Notes: generated by a model from the letters alone, not told the origin. A stretch of 64,000 bases of DNA from Gliomastix tumulicola (GCA_001599755.1 BCHX01000013.1:46358-110357), one strand, 5' to 3'. Shown: positions 13,105 through 27,086, counted from the first letter of the stretch. Made by a program: numbers and translations.

Positions 13105-14610
13105 TCTTAGAGAGTAGTAATTTATTTTAGTAGAACTATACATTTAAAAAAAAAATCAGAAAAAGTCTTACTCTTTAAAAATTAGTCTTTATTTTTAGAT
13201 TATAAATTAGCTTCTAACTGAGAAGATGTAGTATAAAGCTGTATAGTATACTTATACCTTAAGATACTATTCTAAAATAGAAGTATTATCAGAAACCTAG
13301 TTTAAAAGTAGTACCAATTTAGTTTACTAAATTTATATACTTGGCTAAATTAGGATTTTCCTAATTTTATAAAAGATATAGTCTTTATTTTTCAAGATTA
13401 TCAGTCAGGCTTTGACTAGAAAAGTATATATCTATGCTGCATAGTATATTTATGCTATACTATATTATGACAAAACTAAACTACTATAGCAGGTTTAATC
13501 TAAAAGCGCTAATAGCTTATTTCAGTAAAATTACATATTTGGTAATTAGAAAAAAATCCTACTTTTGTAAAACAAAATATAGTTTTTATTTTCTAAGCTA
13601 TTAAATAGGCTTTAACTAGAAAAATATAGAATAAAGCTATAAAACATGTTTATATTATATTATTAGAAGCTCGAACTATTATAGTAAGTTCAACCAAGAA
13701 GTAGTAGCAATTTACTCTAGTAAAATTGCATATTCAGATGAATTAGAGAAAATCTCACTTTTCTTACATTCAATAACCTTATTTCTAAATCTTTTAATGA
13801 AAACTTTTAAGATTATAGTTCTATAGTAATAAGATGTACTAGCACTCAGTTTATATATACATATAAGTAGTATACTTAGGATATTTAATTAAAAAGAAAC
13901 ATTGAAGCTAAATTCTTATGAAAAGTACTAAATAATCATGATTCAGTCATTGATTATTTTTAACAATTGATAATCTAAGTATTAAATATATTGAATAACT
14001 ACGGAAAATTAATAACCAGCAGCTAGTTATTTCTTAGATCTATAATTAGATTAAAGTCATAATTTAAGATTAAGAACCATATAATTCTTAATTTTCCGCC
14101 CCTGCTATATAGTAATAGAATCGTATTAGATAGGTTGGTTACTTTTTAAAGAGTAATAGTTTATTTCAGTAAAACTATATATTTAAATGAATTGGAAAAG
14201 TCTTACTTTTACAAAGAATATAACTTTTATTTCTTAAACTACAGGTTTAGCTTCAATTAAATAGATATACTATTTGGGCATATTAGTTAGATCTTAATAT
14301 AGTACTATGAAAAAAATTATTATAAAAGACTTAACTCAAAAGTGATGATAATTTCGCTTTAGTAAAATGATATATTTGAAGAAATTAGAAAAATTATTAC
14401 TTTCATAAAAGATATAATTTCTAGTTTCTAAATTATAAACTAAGCTTAAACTAGAAAATAATATATATTAATTATATAATATGTTTATGCCCTAGTATAA
14501 TACTTCAGAATAGAACTATTATCAGATATTCAGCCTGAAAGTAGTAATATAATAATTTATTGTAGTAAAGTTATATAGTTAGATAAATTAAGAGGAATCT
14601 TAGTTTTATT
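13105..14610. repeat. Decayed tandem repeat, unit ~195-203 bp
   Basis: Similar AT-rich units recur with constant spacing. Anchor 1, an AGTAAAA-type word followed by a tATATTT word, occurs near 13128, 13321, 13523 and 13718, then 14167, 14361 and 14563. Anchor 2, GTCTTTATTTTT/GTTTTTATTTTC, occurs at about 13184, 13381 and 13582. Spacings are 193-203 bp. Between the anchors the units share CTTTGACTAGAAAAGTATAT-like and TATAGCAGGTTCA-like words. The two runs are separated by a ~370-bp unrelated-looking segment (13770-14140), which itself resembles 14620-14960, so unit runs plus tail appear duplicated as a block. A degraded single copy lies near 10280-10410. The unit does not code for protein. 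Confidence 0.7.
14092..14104 (-). repeat. Possible hAT-like terminal repeat remnant
   Basis: On the minus strand this reads CAGGGGCGGAAAA, the general shape of many hAT terminal inverted repeats. It is one of very few GC-containing words in the block. It is followed by many AATCA/TGATT words, as also seen near 2600-2710. No matching partner end or 8-bp target duplication was confirmed. Confidence 0.3.
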
Positions 14611-17600
14611 AGAGTAATTAAGCTTGTTTTGCTTATAATTATTTAAATATAAGTGTTAAAACTATAGTTGAGTTATAGTAGAATATATTAATGCACAACT
14701 AGTATATATATACTCGAGTTATATAATTACATCGTTTGATATAAAAGAAGAAACATTTTATTTAAGTTAGATTTATGTAAAGATTAGTAAATAATTCTAA
14801 TCTAATTACTAGTTATATTAGGTAGTTATAATAAACTGATAACTAGCTAGCTGCTCGTTATTTATAAAATTTAATATTAAGTTAAAACTATAATTAAAAA
14901 TCAAAAACTAGAATATAATTACTTGAATTATAATTATATTCTACTCTTTAAATAATAATATTATTACTTTCAGGCCTTTGTCTTTGATTTTAACTTTTCT
15001 TGATAATTAAATTAATTTCAAATGTTATTACTCTAGAGATATCTAGCGAAATATAGTTTATGTTAAAATATAAAAAGTAAATTCTTAGTAGTTAAATAAG
15101 TTAACTTCATTAATTCTTAATATTCATAATATTCTAAGCTTAAAGTTAATCAATTTAACTATTTTAAATTAATTAAAAGAACTTAAAGCTTTACTTTATA
15201 TAAGACTTTAAATATTATTTTATATAGCTATATATATGTTAGAGGTAAAAATTAATCAGATTATTAATGTTTTAAATTTAAACTTAACATAATAAATTAA
15301 ATAACATAGCTAATTATACTATTTTAAACTTATTAAATAAAACTGTTTAGATAATATTTTATATAGATCATTTCACTAGTTTTACAAATTATATTCTACG
15401 TCTTCTTAATAATTTATAATTAGACTGTAGATTACTGTAAAATGATTATAATTCATTTGATTATTTCGTGATTATTAGTTTCTAATTATAATCTTAATCG
15501 GATTAAAGATTAAAATGGATATTATAACAAAATATATATCGTAAAATATTGATATTAAGTTTTTTAATTTATTAATTATTAGTATTTATTTAATTCTATC
15601 TACTTAAAATATATTTATTATTTTGATTTTATATATATTTCATAAAAAGTAGGTTCTATTAAATCTAAATAAGTTCATAATAATCAACTCGTAAACAACC
15701 TAACTTGGTACTTAATTCTAGTTCTCCAAGAAGATATTGATTTCTACTAACCAATATTAAGTATAGAAGGTAAAAAAGAATTATACGTATAATATATACT
15801 CTATAATACTACCAAGTTAGCTCAGAAGAAGTAGTAAATAAGGCTATTATGAATACTTTTGCTGAAAGCATGATTTTAAATCAATTTTTTTGTTAAAAAA
15901 AAAGAAAGGTCATTTTAATTAATCTATTATACTTGTAACCTAGAAGTTTATTATCTTTTTAATAAGTATACCATAGCAAAATACATACATTATATACAAA
16001 AGATATTAATGTAGTCATATGAAGCTTATCTATAGAGATAAATAGATATTTAATACTTTTTAATGGTAAAACTAAGTCAGTCAAAGCCTAGCTTTAAAAG
16101 CCTATGTTAAATTCTACTATATATTAAGTTTAATTTAGATTATTCTGAAATAAAGCTACATATTCAGAGTATAGTATCTTACAATATACTATATTAGAAG
16201 ACAATATTTGATTAGTTCAAGTAGGTATCAAGTTATTTAAAGCGGTTACTAGTGTTTATTTTGAAATAATCTAGAATTAAACCATTGATTTTACATTATG
16301 ATTATTTAGTTTAACTTGAGATGGAATTATTATTAAAAAGCAGTAAACTAGTAGTGATCTTATAAACTATTTCAAATAGTTAGAACTTAAGTTATAACTA
16401 TAAAAACGAATGATTGATCAACAATTAGATAGCTCTTTACCCTCGGCATAAGAGAAGAAAAGTAAAAAATAAATGTAACATACACTAAATCAAGATAAAA
16501 GGTAGTAAGAATAGAAGAATAATACATAATAGGGGGTATATATGAAACAAGTGAACTTAGTAGTAGTTTAGCATAAGGGCAGAAGAAAATAGAATAAGAA
16601 AATACTACTTATTTAATTTATTGTAAGCTATTCATTCATTGAAATATTACTTTTTATTGTACTACACTTTGTATGTACTTCAATTTACTACTGTATATTA
16701 AAATTGTATTGAAAAGCACAATCTAAGAGTAGTCATAATTAGTTTTCATAAAACTATGTATTTAAGTAAGTTAATAGATACATTAACCTATATAAAGCAC
16801 ACAATGATATACTATATAGTCTTGTAGTACTATGTATTCTAGTATATATACTAACTAAGGTTTATTTCTAGTCAATTTATTAGATGATCATTATTTAAGC
16901 AGTATTTATTTTCATCATTTATGATTTATAGCTTTTTGTGAAGAAAACTAATAACTAGCTTAGAATTATAACTTTAAAAAAACAGTTACTATATGATTAA
17001 GTTAATTAAAGTTATTTTCTACCCCAACTAAATATTATAAGACCTCTTGATAATTTATTAAAAGTATATTTAAAAGGAAAAAGCTCAATATTATAAATTG
17101 AAGTAGTTTTGAAGAAAAATAGTCTGATGGTTTGAAAATACCTTTATTGTCATATCTTTGATATTATATTTTGATAAATTTATTTTATTACTGAGCATTG
17201 TAATTAGTACCTTTATATCTATAGTAGTCAAAACTTTATTTCAATAATATAAAGTTAAAATACATTATAAACTAATGATTTTAAAGATATTATGCTTCAA
17301 ATTTTTATATTACTTCAAGAATCAATTAATATGAAGATAATAAAGTTGAAAGAATTACTCTTATGGAAAGTTGATAAGTAGGAAAGAGCTTAAAGTAAAT
17401 AAAATAAAGCTTGTTTTCTACTAAAAGCTTTTCAAAGTAATAAACTTTAAAAATGACAAAGTGTAATATTTTCTTAGTAGTATTAAGCTTATAAGTACTT
17501 TAAATTAAAAGTATAATAAATATTAAGTTTTAAAAAAGAGAAGGCATAATATTTACTATAAAGAATAGTAAAAAATATTTATATATAGTATAAAGAAGAT

Positions 17601-20600
17601 TTGAAACTTTTTAGGAGAAAGAATAAGTAATCAGAATATCATAATAAAACTATATTTTTTGGGGGTAAAATAGAATATATTGAAGAGGTAAATATTTATG
17701 CTATATTTATAGCTTCTTATTAAACGCCTTAAATACATATAAGATATGTTTGGCATTAAAAGTTTAACTATTAGTGTAATACTTATAATATAATTTAATG
17801 ATATATTTTAACCTTTTTTACTGTATAAATAGTAGGTATAATAATCTCTGTTTAAAGATTTAGTAGCAATAAGAAATATAAGAAAAACAGAAAACCTACT
17901 TAAGTAGAGAGTATTATAACATAACCATTTATGTCCCTCCTAGGTTTATAAACTAAATTCCATATAGACCTTTAACTTAATAATAATCTAGCTTTAAAAA
18001 CTCTTGGAGAAATTAAGATATTTAGTAGTAAGAAGTTAAAACCAGTTAGTACCCACTAACTATTAACCAAGTGCTCTAATAATTGATTATATTTAAATTT
18101 AACTACTAATTCAACTTACTAGCTATTAGTACCTGGAAATATAGCCTTAATAGTATACAGAAAAGCTTTAATCTTCTCTGTTTATACTGAAAGTAAAGAA
18201 AAACCTACTATATAAAATTTAGTAGTTAGTCTTATATATTAAGTAATACTTAACAGACTTTGTTGATATAAAAATAATAAACACTTAAAAAGTATATAAT
18301 TGAAACTTTCTTAAAAGTATATTCTAACTACTTAGCTATTGAATTTTTAGTTAAATTCATTTAGTGGTTTATGTAAATTAAGCTATATACTATAAGAAAA
18401 TATCTCTAGTATTAAATGTACTACTTAATACAAAATTTATATTTCATATATCAATTCAGTAGTTAGTTTCTAGAAATCAAACCTAAGTGCTATATAGAAG
18501 CTTTATTCATATTTTATTTAGTAGTAGTAGTTAATGGAATTTTTAACCTATAAGATATATTTTTATCTTTATTATTATGAAGTATAATATATATTATTAC
18601 AGATCCTTTTAAATCTAGAAAATTAAGCATAATTATGAGTATGAAAAAGTTTAAACCTCAATACTACTACTAAAATAAGCTGCATTTAAAAAAATACCAT
18701 TTATTAATAGAATAGTCTTTCATTTTAGTAAGAGGTACTTTAATATGATAAAAATAATTGGTAGGCTTACCACTAAATTGTTTACTATTGAGAAACAAAA
18801 AGCTTCTGTAATTAGTTAAAATATGATTGGAACGTACAATAGAATAATGAGCTAATATTAAGCTACAATAGCTCAATCAGGAATTAAATTCAATCAAACC
18901 TCCATTAATTTGAGAAGTTAATCTGTACAAGTATTAATGATTAAAGAACTCTAATAATTCTTATGGATGAATTTTTTTTTATTTACTTGTAAAATTAATT
19001 ATGTAAAATATAACAAAGAAAGTATTCTAAAAAGTAGATCCTATATTTATATATTAGACAAAATATAATTATAATATACTTACAATACAAAAAACTACAC
19101 AGATCTAAAATTGTAAGTTTTTCTAACTTAATTCAGAGTAAATATAAGAATAATTAATTGTTTATTTATTATTAAGTATATGCTAGTAAGGTTTTAAAAT
19201 TTATTAATATAATATTAGATTACTTTAATATTTTGTAAAACTTAATAATAAATCAATTTCAAGCTTCTTATAAATAAGAAATTAGTAAAGAAGTGGAATT
19301 ATATTAATTATTATAATATATTTAGCTTTTTTCAAATATTATAATAAAAACCTCTTAATTTGGTAGAAAATATATATTTATAACTATAGTATTATTAAAG
19401 CTACATGAATTAATTATAATTTACTCTTTATTAATATTATTTATTTATTTTTATATTATAAAAATCAATAAAGTAGAAAGTATGAGTTAATCTACTTATA
19501 ATACTTGGCTTATAATATATAATAAATTAAATATATTATTAATAATTTATTGATCTTTATATTATAAATGATTTTTTTATTTTAATTGTTTTTTAGATAT
19601 ATTTTTAGTTAATCCTCTAAGAGTATTAAAGTAATATTTAATCTCTTTAAATGTTATACTATTATACTATAGAAAGTAATATTATTATTACCTTCAAATT
19701 CCTATCTTTAATTTTAATATCTTCTAGGAATTTAATTTTTTATATTATAATTTAGGAAACTCCTAAGAATATATAATTTATTCTAAAATATAAAGGTCTA
19801 GGTTTATATTCTTTATTATTGAATTAAATATATATAATTATTTATTGATATTAGTTCAAGCCTTATTTCTACTTATAATAGTTATAAACACGATTAATTT
19901 AAAGGTTATTTATTAAATATAGCCTTTTCATTATATGTTTGAAGTTTAATTACTATAAATTTAATATATATATTTTAGTAATACTTTAAATAGTATTAAT
20001 TATCAATTTTAAATCTTCTTTTAAGTAACTATATATATTTAAATACTTTTATTAAATCTATTTTATCCTTATATTATACTTAAATATAAGTTCTAATGTA
20101 TGATAATTAAATTCTTTAATATATTAACTATTAAAATAAAATTAGCATTACTTACTATAAATATAGAATATTTTTATTTTGTTTGAAGTAATATAAAACA
20201 ATGAATCTTTTAAAAGGGTAAGAGATTCAATAAAAATATAAAATAATTATTATGAGAAAATTATAATCATTATAAAAAAAGCTTCTTTTTATAGTTTAAA
20301 AGTATTTATAAGTATCTATAATGATATATATTTATTAATATTAATAAATTCTAGTAAAACCTAATCTTTATAGTATTATAATAGTAACTGAAGATTATTT
20401 TATCAAAATAAATTTACTTTAAATTCTAAGTTATTATAAACTTATATAATTATTAAAAACCTATTTTCAATTTTTTATAAATCTTTAAGCATACTCTTTA
20501 TAAAGAGAGTGAGCTTAATTATTTTATTTGCTATAATTATATCATTAATATTAAGAAGAGCTATAAAGTATTAGTAAATATAGGGTAATTTAATGAAGCT

Positions 20601-21934
20601 TATTCAGTTTTGAACTCTATTTAATATATATAGTAGGTTAATTTAATGTAATTAGCTATTTATTTATTTTAATTATATTATTTAAATTTCTTAAGATATT
20701 ACTAAAGAGTATTATTATGATTAAATATAAATTTATATCATTAATACTAAATTTATATTAATATCTTTAATCTTAGTTAATTATTCTTAATACTTATAGT
20801 TGCTATAATAATCTTACTTAAATTAGTTTCTTTATAGTTCATTTCCTCATAGTTTCTAATATTAAAATATATTAATAAGTTAAAGAGGTTATAAGTATTA
20901 AAATTTATTCTACTATAATTACATATACTATATATTAAATAACTCATCTAGTATAAATCTATTTCAAGATTAACAGTATATATTTATTAGATAATTATAT
21001 AAAATAAAATCTATGTGTTTATTTATTATATTTTAATAATTTAATTTGTTTTAATTTAATATGAATATATTTAAACTGAATATTAATAGTATTTTAATAA
21101 ACTCAAAATTAGTGTTTTTTCTATAATAAAAATAGAAAAAGACATTTAACTAATTATAAGCTTAATTAATTATGCGTTATTTTTTTTATTATACTTAGGT
21201 TCTTTTATTTAAATCTTTAAACTACTTAATATTATTTAAGAGTTCAACCTCATAGTATAATATATAAAAGTATTTAAGTATTATTATAATATTTATCCTT
21301 TTTATAATTAATAATAGCTTTAAGAAATAAAAGTATATTTATATAGACAAATTAATTTTTATAGGTAAATATAATATTACTCTTTATATTTCTTTTTAGT
21401 ATATTTAGCTGGAGGTAGTTAATTAAATTTAATCTATTTTTAAAGAGTTAAATTATATTAAATTTTATTTTATTTAGATTATTTAAAGATTTATATTAAT
21501 AATAGTATTATTAATCCCGTTCATCTTTAATAGGAAAAATAGTATGGCTATTTATAATAGTAACTATTCAATTTTAATTAAAAAAGAAATAAGAAATAGT
21601 TTTATTAGTAATAAATATAGTAACTTTATAATAAAATTATATTGTTCTAGATTAAACTTAACTTAATAGTAATAAACAGTTAAAAGCTAATTAGTTCTAC
21701 TTATTCTATTTATAATTAAAATGCTTTTAATAAGTTCTATAAAATTATTTTATTCTCTTCAAAAAGTTATATTCTTTAATTCTTTTAACTTCTAGTAGAA
21801 CTATTTAAAGGTCTTACTTCTTCTACTATAATTAGTTTTAATAATAATAATAATAGCTTAAGATTAATACATAATTTATTTATAAATAATTTTCTAGGAA
21901 AAAGTAGTTTTATATCAATAAGTAAAATAAGTGG
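14611..21934. other. AT-rich gene-free block, part 6
   Basis: No gene seen. Positions 14620-14960 resemble 13770-14110 and belong to the duplicated block described above. Weak similarity to the ~198-bp unit may exist near 16735-16800. A 68-codon minus-strand frame (18670-18876) has composition expected by chance in AT-rich DNA. Confidence 0.6.
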
Positions 21935-22018
21935 AAATTATCTCTTAGCTAATAATAATATAAAATTACCTTCCAGCTAGTGGTAATATAAGTTATCTTT
22001 TAGTTAGTAATAATATAA
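21935..22018. repeat. Three-copy ~28-bp tandem repeat
   Basis: Three consecutive diverged units of the form AATTATCTCTTAGCTAATAA plus TAATATAA (starts near 21936, 21964 and 21991). Differences are mainly transitions, consistent with decay after duplication. Confidence 0.65.
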
Positions 22019-25000
22019 TCTTTAATACGACTAGTAGGTTTATAGAAAAAGCTATAAATATTAGTAAAAGTGTTTTTAATTATATTAGTAAAGAGAAAGA
22101 TACATTGTTAAGCAGTTAAATAGTTTCAATTAATTTACTACTTTGATTAATGAAGTGGCTTTATGTGGTAATTTAAAGTACTTTATAAAGAAAAGAGAAA
22201 AAGTAAAGGTACCTATAGTATTATAAGTATATAATTATAAATACTTTTAAATATTAAAGCTACTAATAATACTACTAATAAAATTATTAATAAAGAAGAA
22301 TAACTTTAATCCATTATATAACTTAATTACTATTATTCTAACTACATAGCCGTTTTTATTATGAACCTTACGTATTATTTAAGCTTCAAAAAGCTTTAAT
22401 TAAATATAAATAGCAAATTTAAATAAATTAATTTACTTTAATTAACTTAAACTACTTTAAAAAGCTTTAAATTAAGTATTTTACATATATTCTATAGTAA
22501 ATAAATTAACCCTTTAAAGCTATTATATAATTACTATATAATATGAGGTACTGTATATTTATTAATATTAATATTTAGCTTGAGCTTAAATAAACTCTAA
22601 AGTTTTAAAATATAGACTACTATAGTGTAAATAGTATTTTTCTATAATATAAGTGGTACCTCTTCTTCTATAAGTTTATTAATATAATATTAACTTTTAA
22701 TATAACTTATTAATATATATTTATAAAGTAATATTAATAATTTCTTCAATAATATAACTAAGAACTATAAGTATTTTACTAATAAAGGTATTAAATATTA
22801 TATATATTATTAAGTCATTAAATATAATAAAAATAATAATTCTTTTACTAATATTATTATAGCCAAGTAGGGGAACAAATTTAAAAAAACTATGACTATA
22901 GAGTTGGGGAACTAGGTTATAAGACTATAGATAACCTTATAACTAGCTTAGTTTAAACCTAAAGATAAAGCTAAATTAAAACGTTTATATATTATTATTT
23001 AAACTCTATTTATTATTTATTAATAATATTTAGTAGTAAGAGCTTATAATTAGTTTTTTCCTATTACCTAATAAGTACTAAAATAAGTAATGAAACTAAA
23101 ATTAATTTATAAATTAATCTTTAACCTCTAGCTAGTATAAGATCTTTAGGTTTAACTTAAGTTGTATTTTAATACTCTAATTTAATTTTAAGCTACTTAT
23201 AGAGATTTTATTAATTAAGATTTTATAGCTTCTATAATATATGTAAGAGTATAATTACTTCTAGTAATTAAATTAATAAACCTCAATATAAATACCTAAT
23301 TAAATAAGCTTTAAATAATAGTATAGTTGATTATAATTATATTAAAATCTTAAAAACTATTAAGTGGGAATTCAATAAATTGTAAATAGTGTATTAATTA
23401 AAATTAGGCTACTAAATTAACTTAAGATTATAGATAGTAAGGTTGAAGGCTCCTACTATAACTTCTATTGTTACTTAAAGAATAATATTTATCTTATAGA
23501 ATAGAGAATTTTTAATATTTTAATAAAGAATAATGAAATGTATTGAATCTTTTATCCCTAAACTTAAATTAATAAAAATAAAACCTACTAATATATTAAG
23601 TATTAATATAAAAAGAATATTTAATTAAAGAAATTTATAAAAGTGAATATAATTAAGAAAATTAAAGGAATTTAATTAGACTTAATTTAATATAGCTAAA
23701 TATATAAGCTGAGTTTTAAGTTAAAGTAGTATTTTCAATATGATTTTTATAATTTTAGCTTATATTAATAAATAAATTATATTAATAGAAAGCTATAAAT
23801 AGCTTTATTAAGTTAATTAAATTAATTATAATATTATTAGTAGTATATTTTTTAATACTATATAGTTAAATAGTTAGAAGTATAAAGAAGTAATTATTTT
23901 ATTATTATAGTTAGTTAACTTTTTGAGCTATTAATACAAGTATATTTATTTCTTCTAAAGTAGCTTTTTATTAATAATAATACTAGGAGTTATATAATTA
24001 TATAGAAGCTTAAATTAATAATAAAAGCTCTTTGAGTATTTATAAAGATATTATAAAAGAATATTTAAACTTACAGTTTTTTTTAATATATTTTACTACT
24101 AAATTAACTTGAGTACATTATTTAGTATATATTAAGATAAATTATTTAATTAAGCTATACTTTAATATTTAAGTATATATTTAATACTTTACTAAGCTTA
24201 TTTTTAATTTTACATATATTCTTTATTCTTTAATATATATATACTTACTATATATAAGTAAAAGAGATATATTATATTATTAATATTATAAATATTTAAT
24301 TATTAATATAAGACTTTGATAAAGCTATTAACTTATTAGCTATGAAATAGCTTATGAATAAATTTAAGGAAAGTATTTATTAATAATATACTATATAATA
24401 TAGCTTTAAGTATTATTGTATTTATTAAATATAGCTTTTTAAGCTACTTTAAATTTATTTTTATTAAGTATATAAATTATATATTTTTATACCTAAAATA
24501 TAGGCTTATAGCCTACTAATTTAATAAAGATGAACTTATTTATTTTAGTAAATATTATACCTTTAGCTAGTATAATAATATTCAAGTTAATGTTTACAAA
24601 GCTGCTGGAAGTGTTAATTAAAGCTAACCCTTTATTTTATATAGTACTTTATAGTTAGCTTCAAGTAGTAATATCAATTTTTTATTATAATTATTTTATG
24701 AAAATTAATTTTAACTTTAATACTAATATTGATATATTTTATATATAGTTACTATTAAACTTATAGTTATATTTATAAACGTATATTTTTAAGTACTTTT
24801 TCCTAATTGATAATAAAGTTAAATTAGTAGTACTTTTAAACCCTGAATTATTATATTTTATTAAGTTATTATAATAGCTATAAATAAATTAATTTCTTCT
24901 TTAAGTTAATAAAATTAAAACTTAAATTAATAATAATCTTTTAATTAATTATATTAATAATTTAGAATAAGAATATTTTAAAGTAGTTAGCTTTATATAT

Positions 25001-25348
25001 ATTATTAAAGCTAAGTACTTTTAAATAAACCTTTTATATCTTTTTATACCAACAGTAAATTTAAATAATAATGTTAACTTAGCTCTTTTTATGATAATAA
25101 ATTGAGCTCTTTATTATATAAAACTTTAAATTAAGCTTATTTAATATTTTAAAGTCTATAAAATTAACTAAAGTATCAAGGGCTTTAATTATAAGTAAAA
25201 GCTATATTAATTAGTATTTATTTATTATTAAATTTATAAGAGTTACTAAAATATTAAGTCATTAAAGCTATACTATATATTTACTAGTAGTTCTAAATCT
25301 ATCAATCAAGCTATCTAAGGTTTTCGAATAAAGGTAAAAGAGGTAATA
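22019..25348. other. AT-rich gene-free block, part 7
   Basis: AT-rich with stops in all frames and no gene. Small less-eroded words occur near 22860-22930. Confidence 0.65.
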
Positions 25349-25414
25349 GCCCTTGATTAAAGCAGCTCTAATTAAGGCAGGCAGCCCTAATTAAAGTACG
25401 CAGCTCTAATTAAG
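25349..25414. repeat. Short clustered repeats GCAGCTCTAATTAA
   Basis: Four diverged copies of a 13-19-bp word: CCTTGATTAAA, GCAGCTCTAATTAAG, GCAGCCCTAATTAAA and GCAGCTCTAATTAAG. The last three start 19 bp apart at about 25362, 25381 and 25400. GC content rises here to about 40%. Could be a subterminal repeat cluster of an eroded DNA transposon. Confidence 0.6.
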
Positions 25415-25827
25415 ACTAAGCTTATAGGGGCTAGGCAGTCTGATTGGTTAAAATTAAAGATATAGTAATATATTAACTACCTCCTCTGCTAGCGCTTTAT
25501 ATATGCCACTGATATATAAATAGAAGTTTATAATATATAATTAAATTAACCTATAAAAAAACCTAAGGCTTTAAAACTAGTAAAAATCTTATTATTAATT
25601 ATTAAAGTTATAATTTTTAATAAAGTAGTAGTTATAGTAAAAGTAGAGTATTTAATAAATAAATTATTACCATAAGTAAATATAATAATATTATTTTTAT
25701 TAAATAGAAGATCGTTAAAATAAATATTATAGTTAAATATAGTAAGAAGTAAGTAGTAATTAAAAAGATAAAGTAATGAATATAAATAGTAAAAAGATAT
25801 TACAAAGCTAAAAAGAGAAATAATAAG

Positions 25828-26050
25828 AACAGTTTTTTATGTTCTCGGAACACTGGGATGTCTTGACTGAGCGGGTGGTAGTCACAGCGAGTAAGTATGA
25901 GCGTCAGCAGTACTGCGATGCGCACAGTAGAGGACTCTCTTGACTTGGATGCTTGTTGGCAAAAGGTGCTTCTAAGCAAGGTGCTTTATTGATAGCTGGT
26001 GAGCTATCCAATCTAACTAGGTAATGACTGTGATATATATATACTAGGTG
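25828..26050 (+). repeat. Left long terminal inverted repeat (~223 bp)
   Basis: Starts GAACAGTTTT and matches, in inverted orientation, 29906-30130. Matching words in order include GTTCTC, GATGTCTTGACTGAGCGG, GGTAGTCACAGC, GGTGCTTCTAAGC, AGCTGGTGAGCTATCCAATC, GGTAATGACTGTGATAT and ACTAGGTG. The switch from AT-rich to GC-normal DNA falls at its outer end. No target duplication was identified beyond the two outer ends. Confidence 0.85.
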
Positions 26051-26140
26051 ATCTTTACGCATTCAGCGTGTGTTCGAGAAGTGTTCATGAACCACAGCTG
26101 AACATGTTCAGCGCGTGTTCATGACTGCGTCCTGAACACC
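26051..26140 (+). repeat. Left subterminal GTTCA-type repeats
   Basis: Repeated GTGTTC(A/G), GTTCATGA and GAACAC words follow directly inside the left inverted repeat. The right side (29839-29905) has a corresponding cluster of GTGAACCA words. Clusters of short words next to terminal repeats are common transposase-binding regions in DNA transposons; this reading is inference. Confidence 0.5.
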
Positions 26141-26179
26141 TCTAGGGTAAGTGGGTGCTTCCGGGACGGAACATCCCTG

Positions 26180-27058
26180 GTGGCGTTAGGCTGGGCCATC
26201 CGGCCGGCCGATGCTGCCACACGCGATAGCCTCCTCCAGCAGAAGGACGAGTGGTCGCGCGACCTGGGCGCGACGGCGGTGGAGACGAGCGAGAAGTGGT
26301 ACAAGTATGTGGTACATGACTGCCCCCGCCGACTGAGACCTGCAGGACAACGAAGTCGACTACGCGCTGGCTGCGAAAGACGAGATCAAACATCAGACGG
26401 GCCTCGCACCTATCCGCATCACGACGTCCCGATACGACTCCCACGACCTCCCTACGAAGACACTGATGTGACTTTCACGAGCCCGACCAGGCGCTTCTGG
26501 ACCCTGTTCGGGACCAGTTCGCCCGCGAAACCCATCAATAAGCCCCAGCCACCGAAGCAGTGTATCACCTGCTGGGACTACCACACCCGGCGCGACTGCC
26601 GACGACGACCGGTCTGCGAGAGCTGCGGCAAGACAGGCCACGAGCCGGAGGACTGCCATGCACCGATACAATGTGTCAACTGCTTAGGGCCGCACAAGGC
26701 CACGGAGACGACCGAATGCCCCAAAGAGGGTGCGCAAGACGCTGCGCTACCTGACGAAGGAGCAGCGGGGTACGATCCGTCAGATCGGCCGTGCGCTCTT
26801 ACAACAGAAGAACCCGAACCCTGGCGCGGAAACCAGCCATCAACAGGAACAACACGGCGGGGCGGAGGCCCAGCCCCCGCCCGGACCGGACACCACCAAC
26901 GACCAGGCCGCCCCGACCAGCAGCCCTGCAGCCGAGACTGCGGCGCCGAATTCCTCGTGCATCGTGGTGGCCACAACGCCGGAGCCGGAGCCCGACAGGC
27001 TCGACAGACCAATGTCACCTCTGAAGAGGCGCCGACACAACGAACCGGAATCTGATCT
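26180..27058 (+). pseudogene. Gag-like ORF1 relic with zinc knuckles
   Basis: The nucleic-acid-binding ORF1 protein of the LINE. The plus-strand frame contains three CCHC-type knuckles: CITCWDYHTRRDC, CESCGKTGHEPEDC (classic C-x2-C-x4-H-x4-C) and CVNCLGPHKATETTEC, encoded about 26562-26720. The amino-terminal region is helical and gag-like. The true reading frame is broken. Around 26340-26455 the gag-like sequence (for example DNEVDYALAAKDEIKHQTGL) continues in another frame, and after the knuckles it shifts to the frame containing KTLRYLTKEQRGTIRQIGRA (from about 26730). At least three frameshifts therefore interrupt it. An ambiguous base sits at 27061. Antisense open frames in this GC-rich stretch are shadows. 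Confidence 0.75.
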
Positions 27059-27086
27059 ATNACAGGACGGCCATGGACAACCCGGA

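Noticed and set aside
13105..14610. CRISPR array
   Set aside because: Spacing is regular, but the whole ~198-bp unit is similar, with no conserved short repeat alternating with unique spacers; the genome is also fungal.
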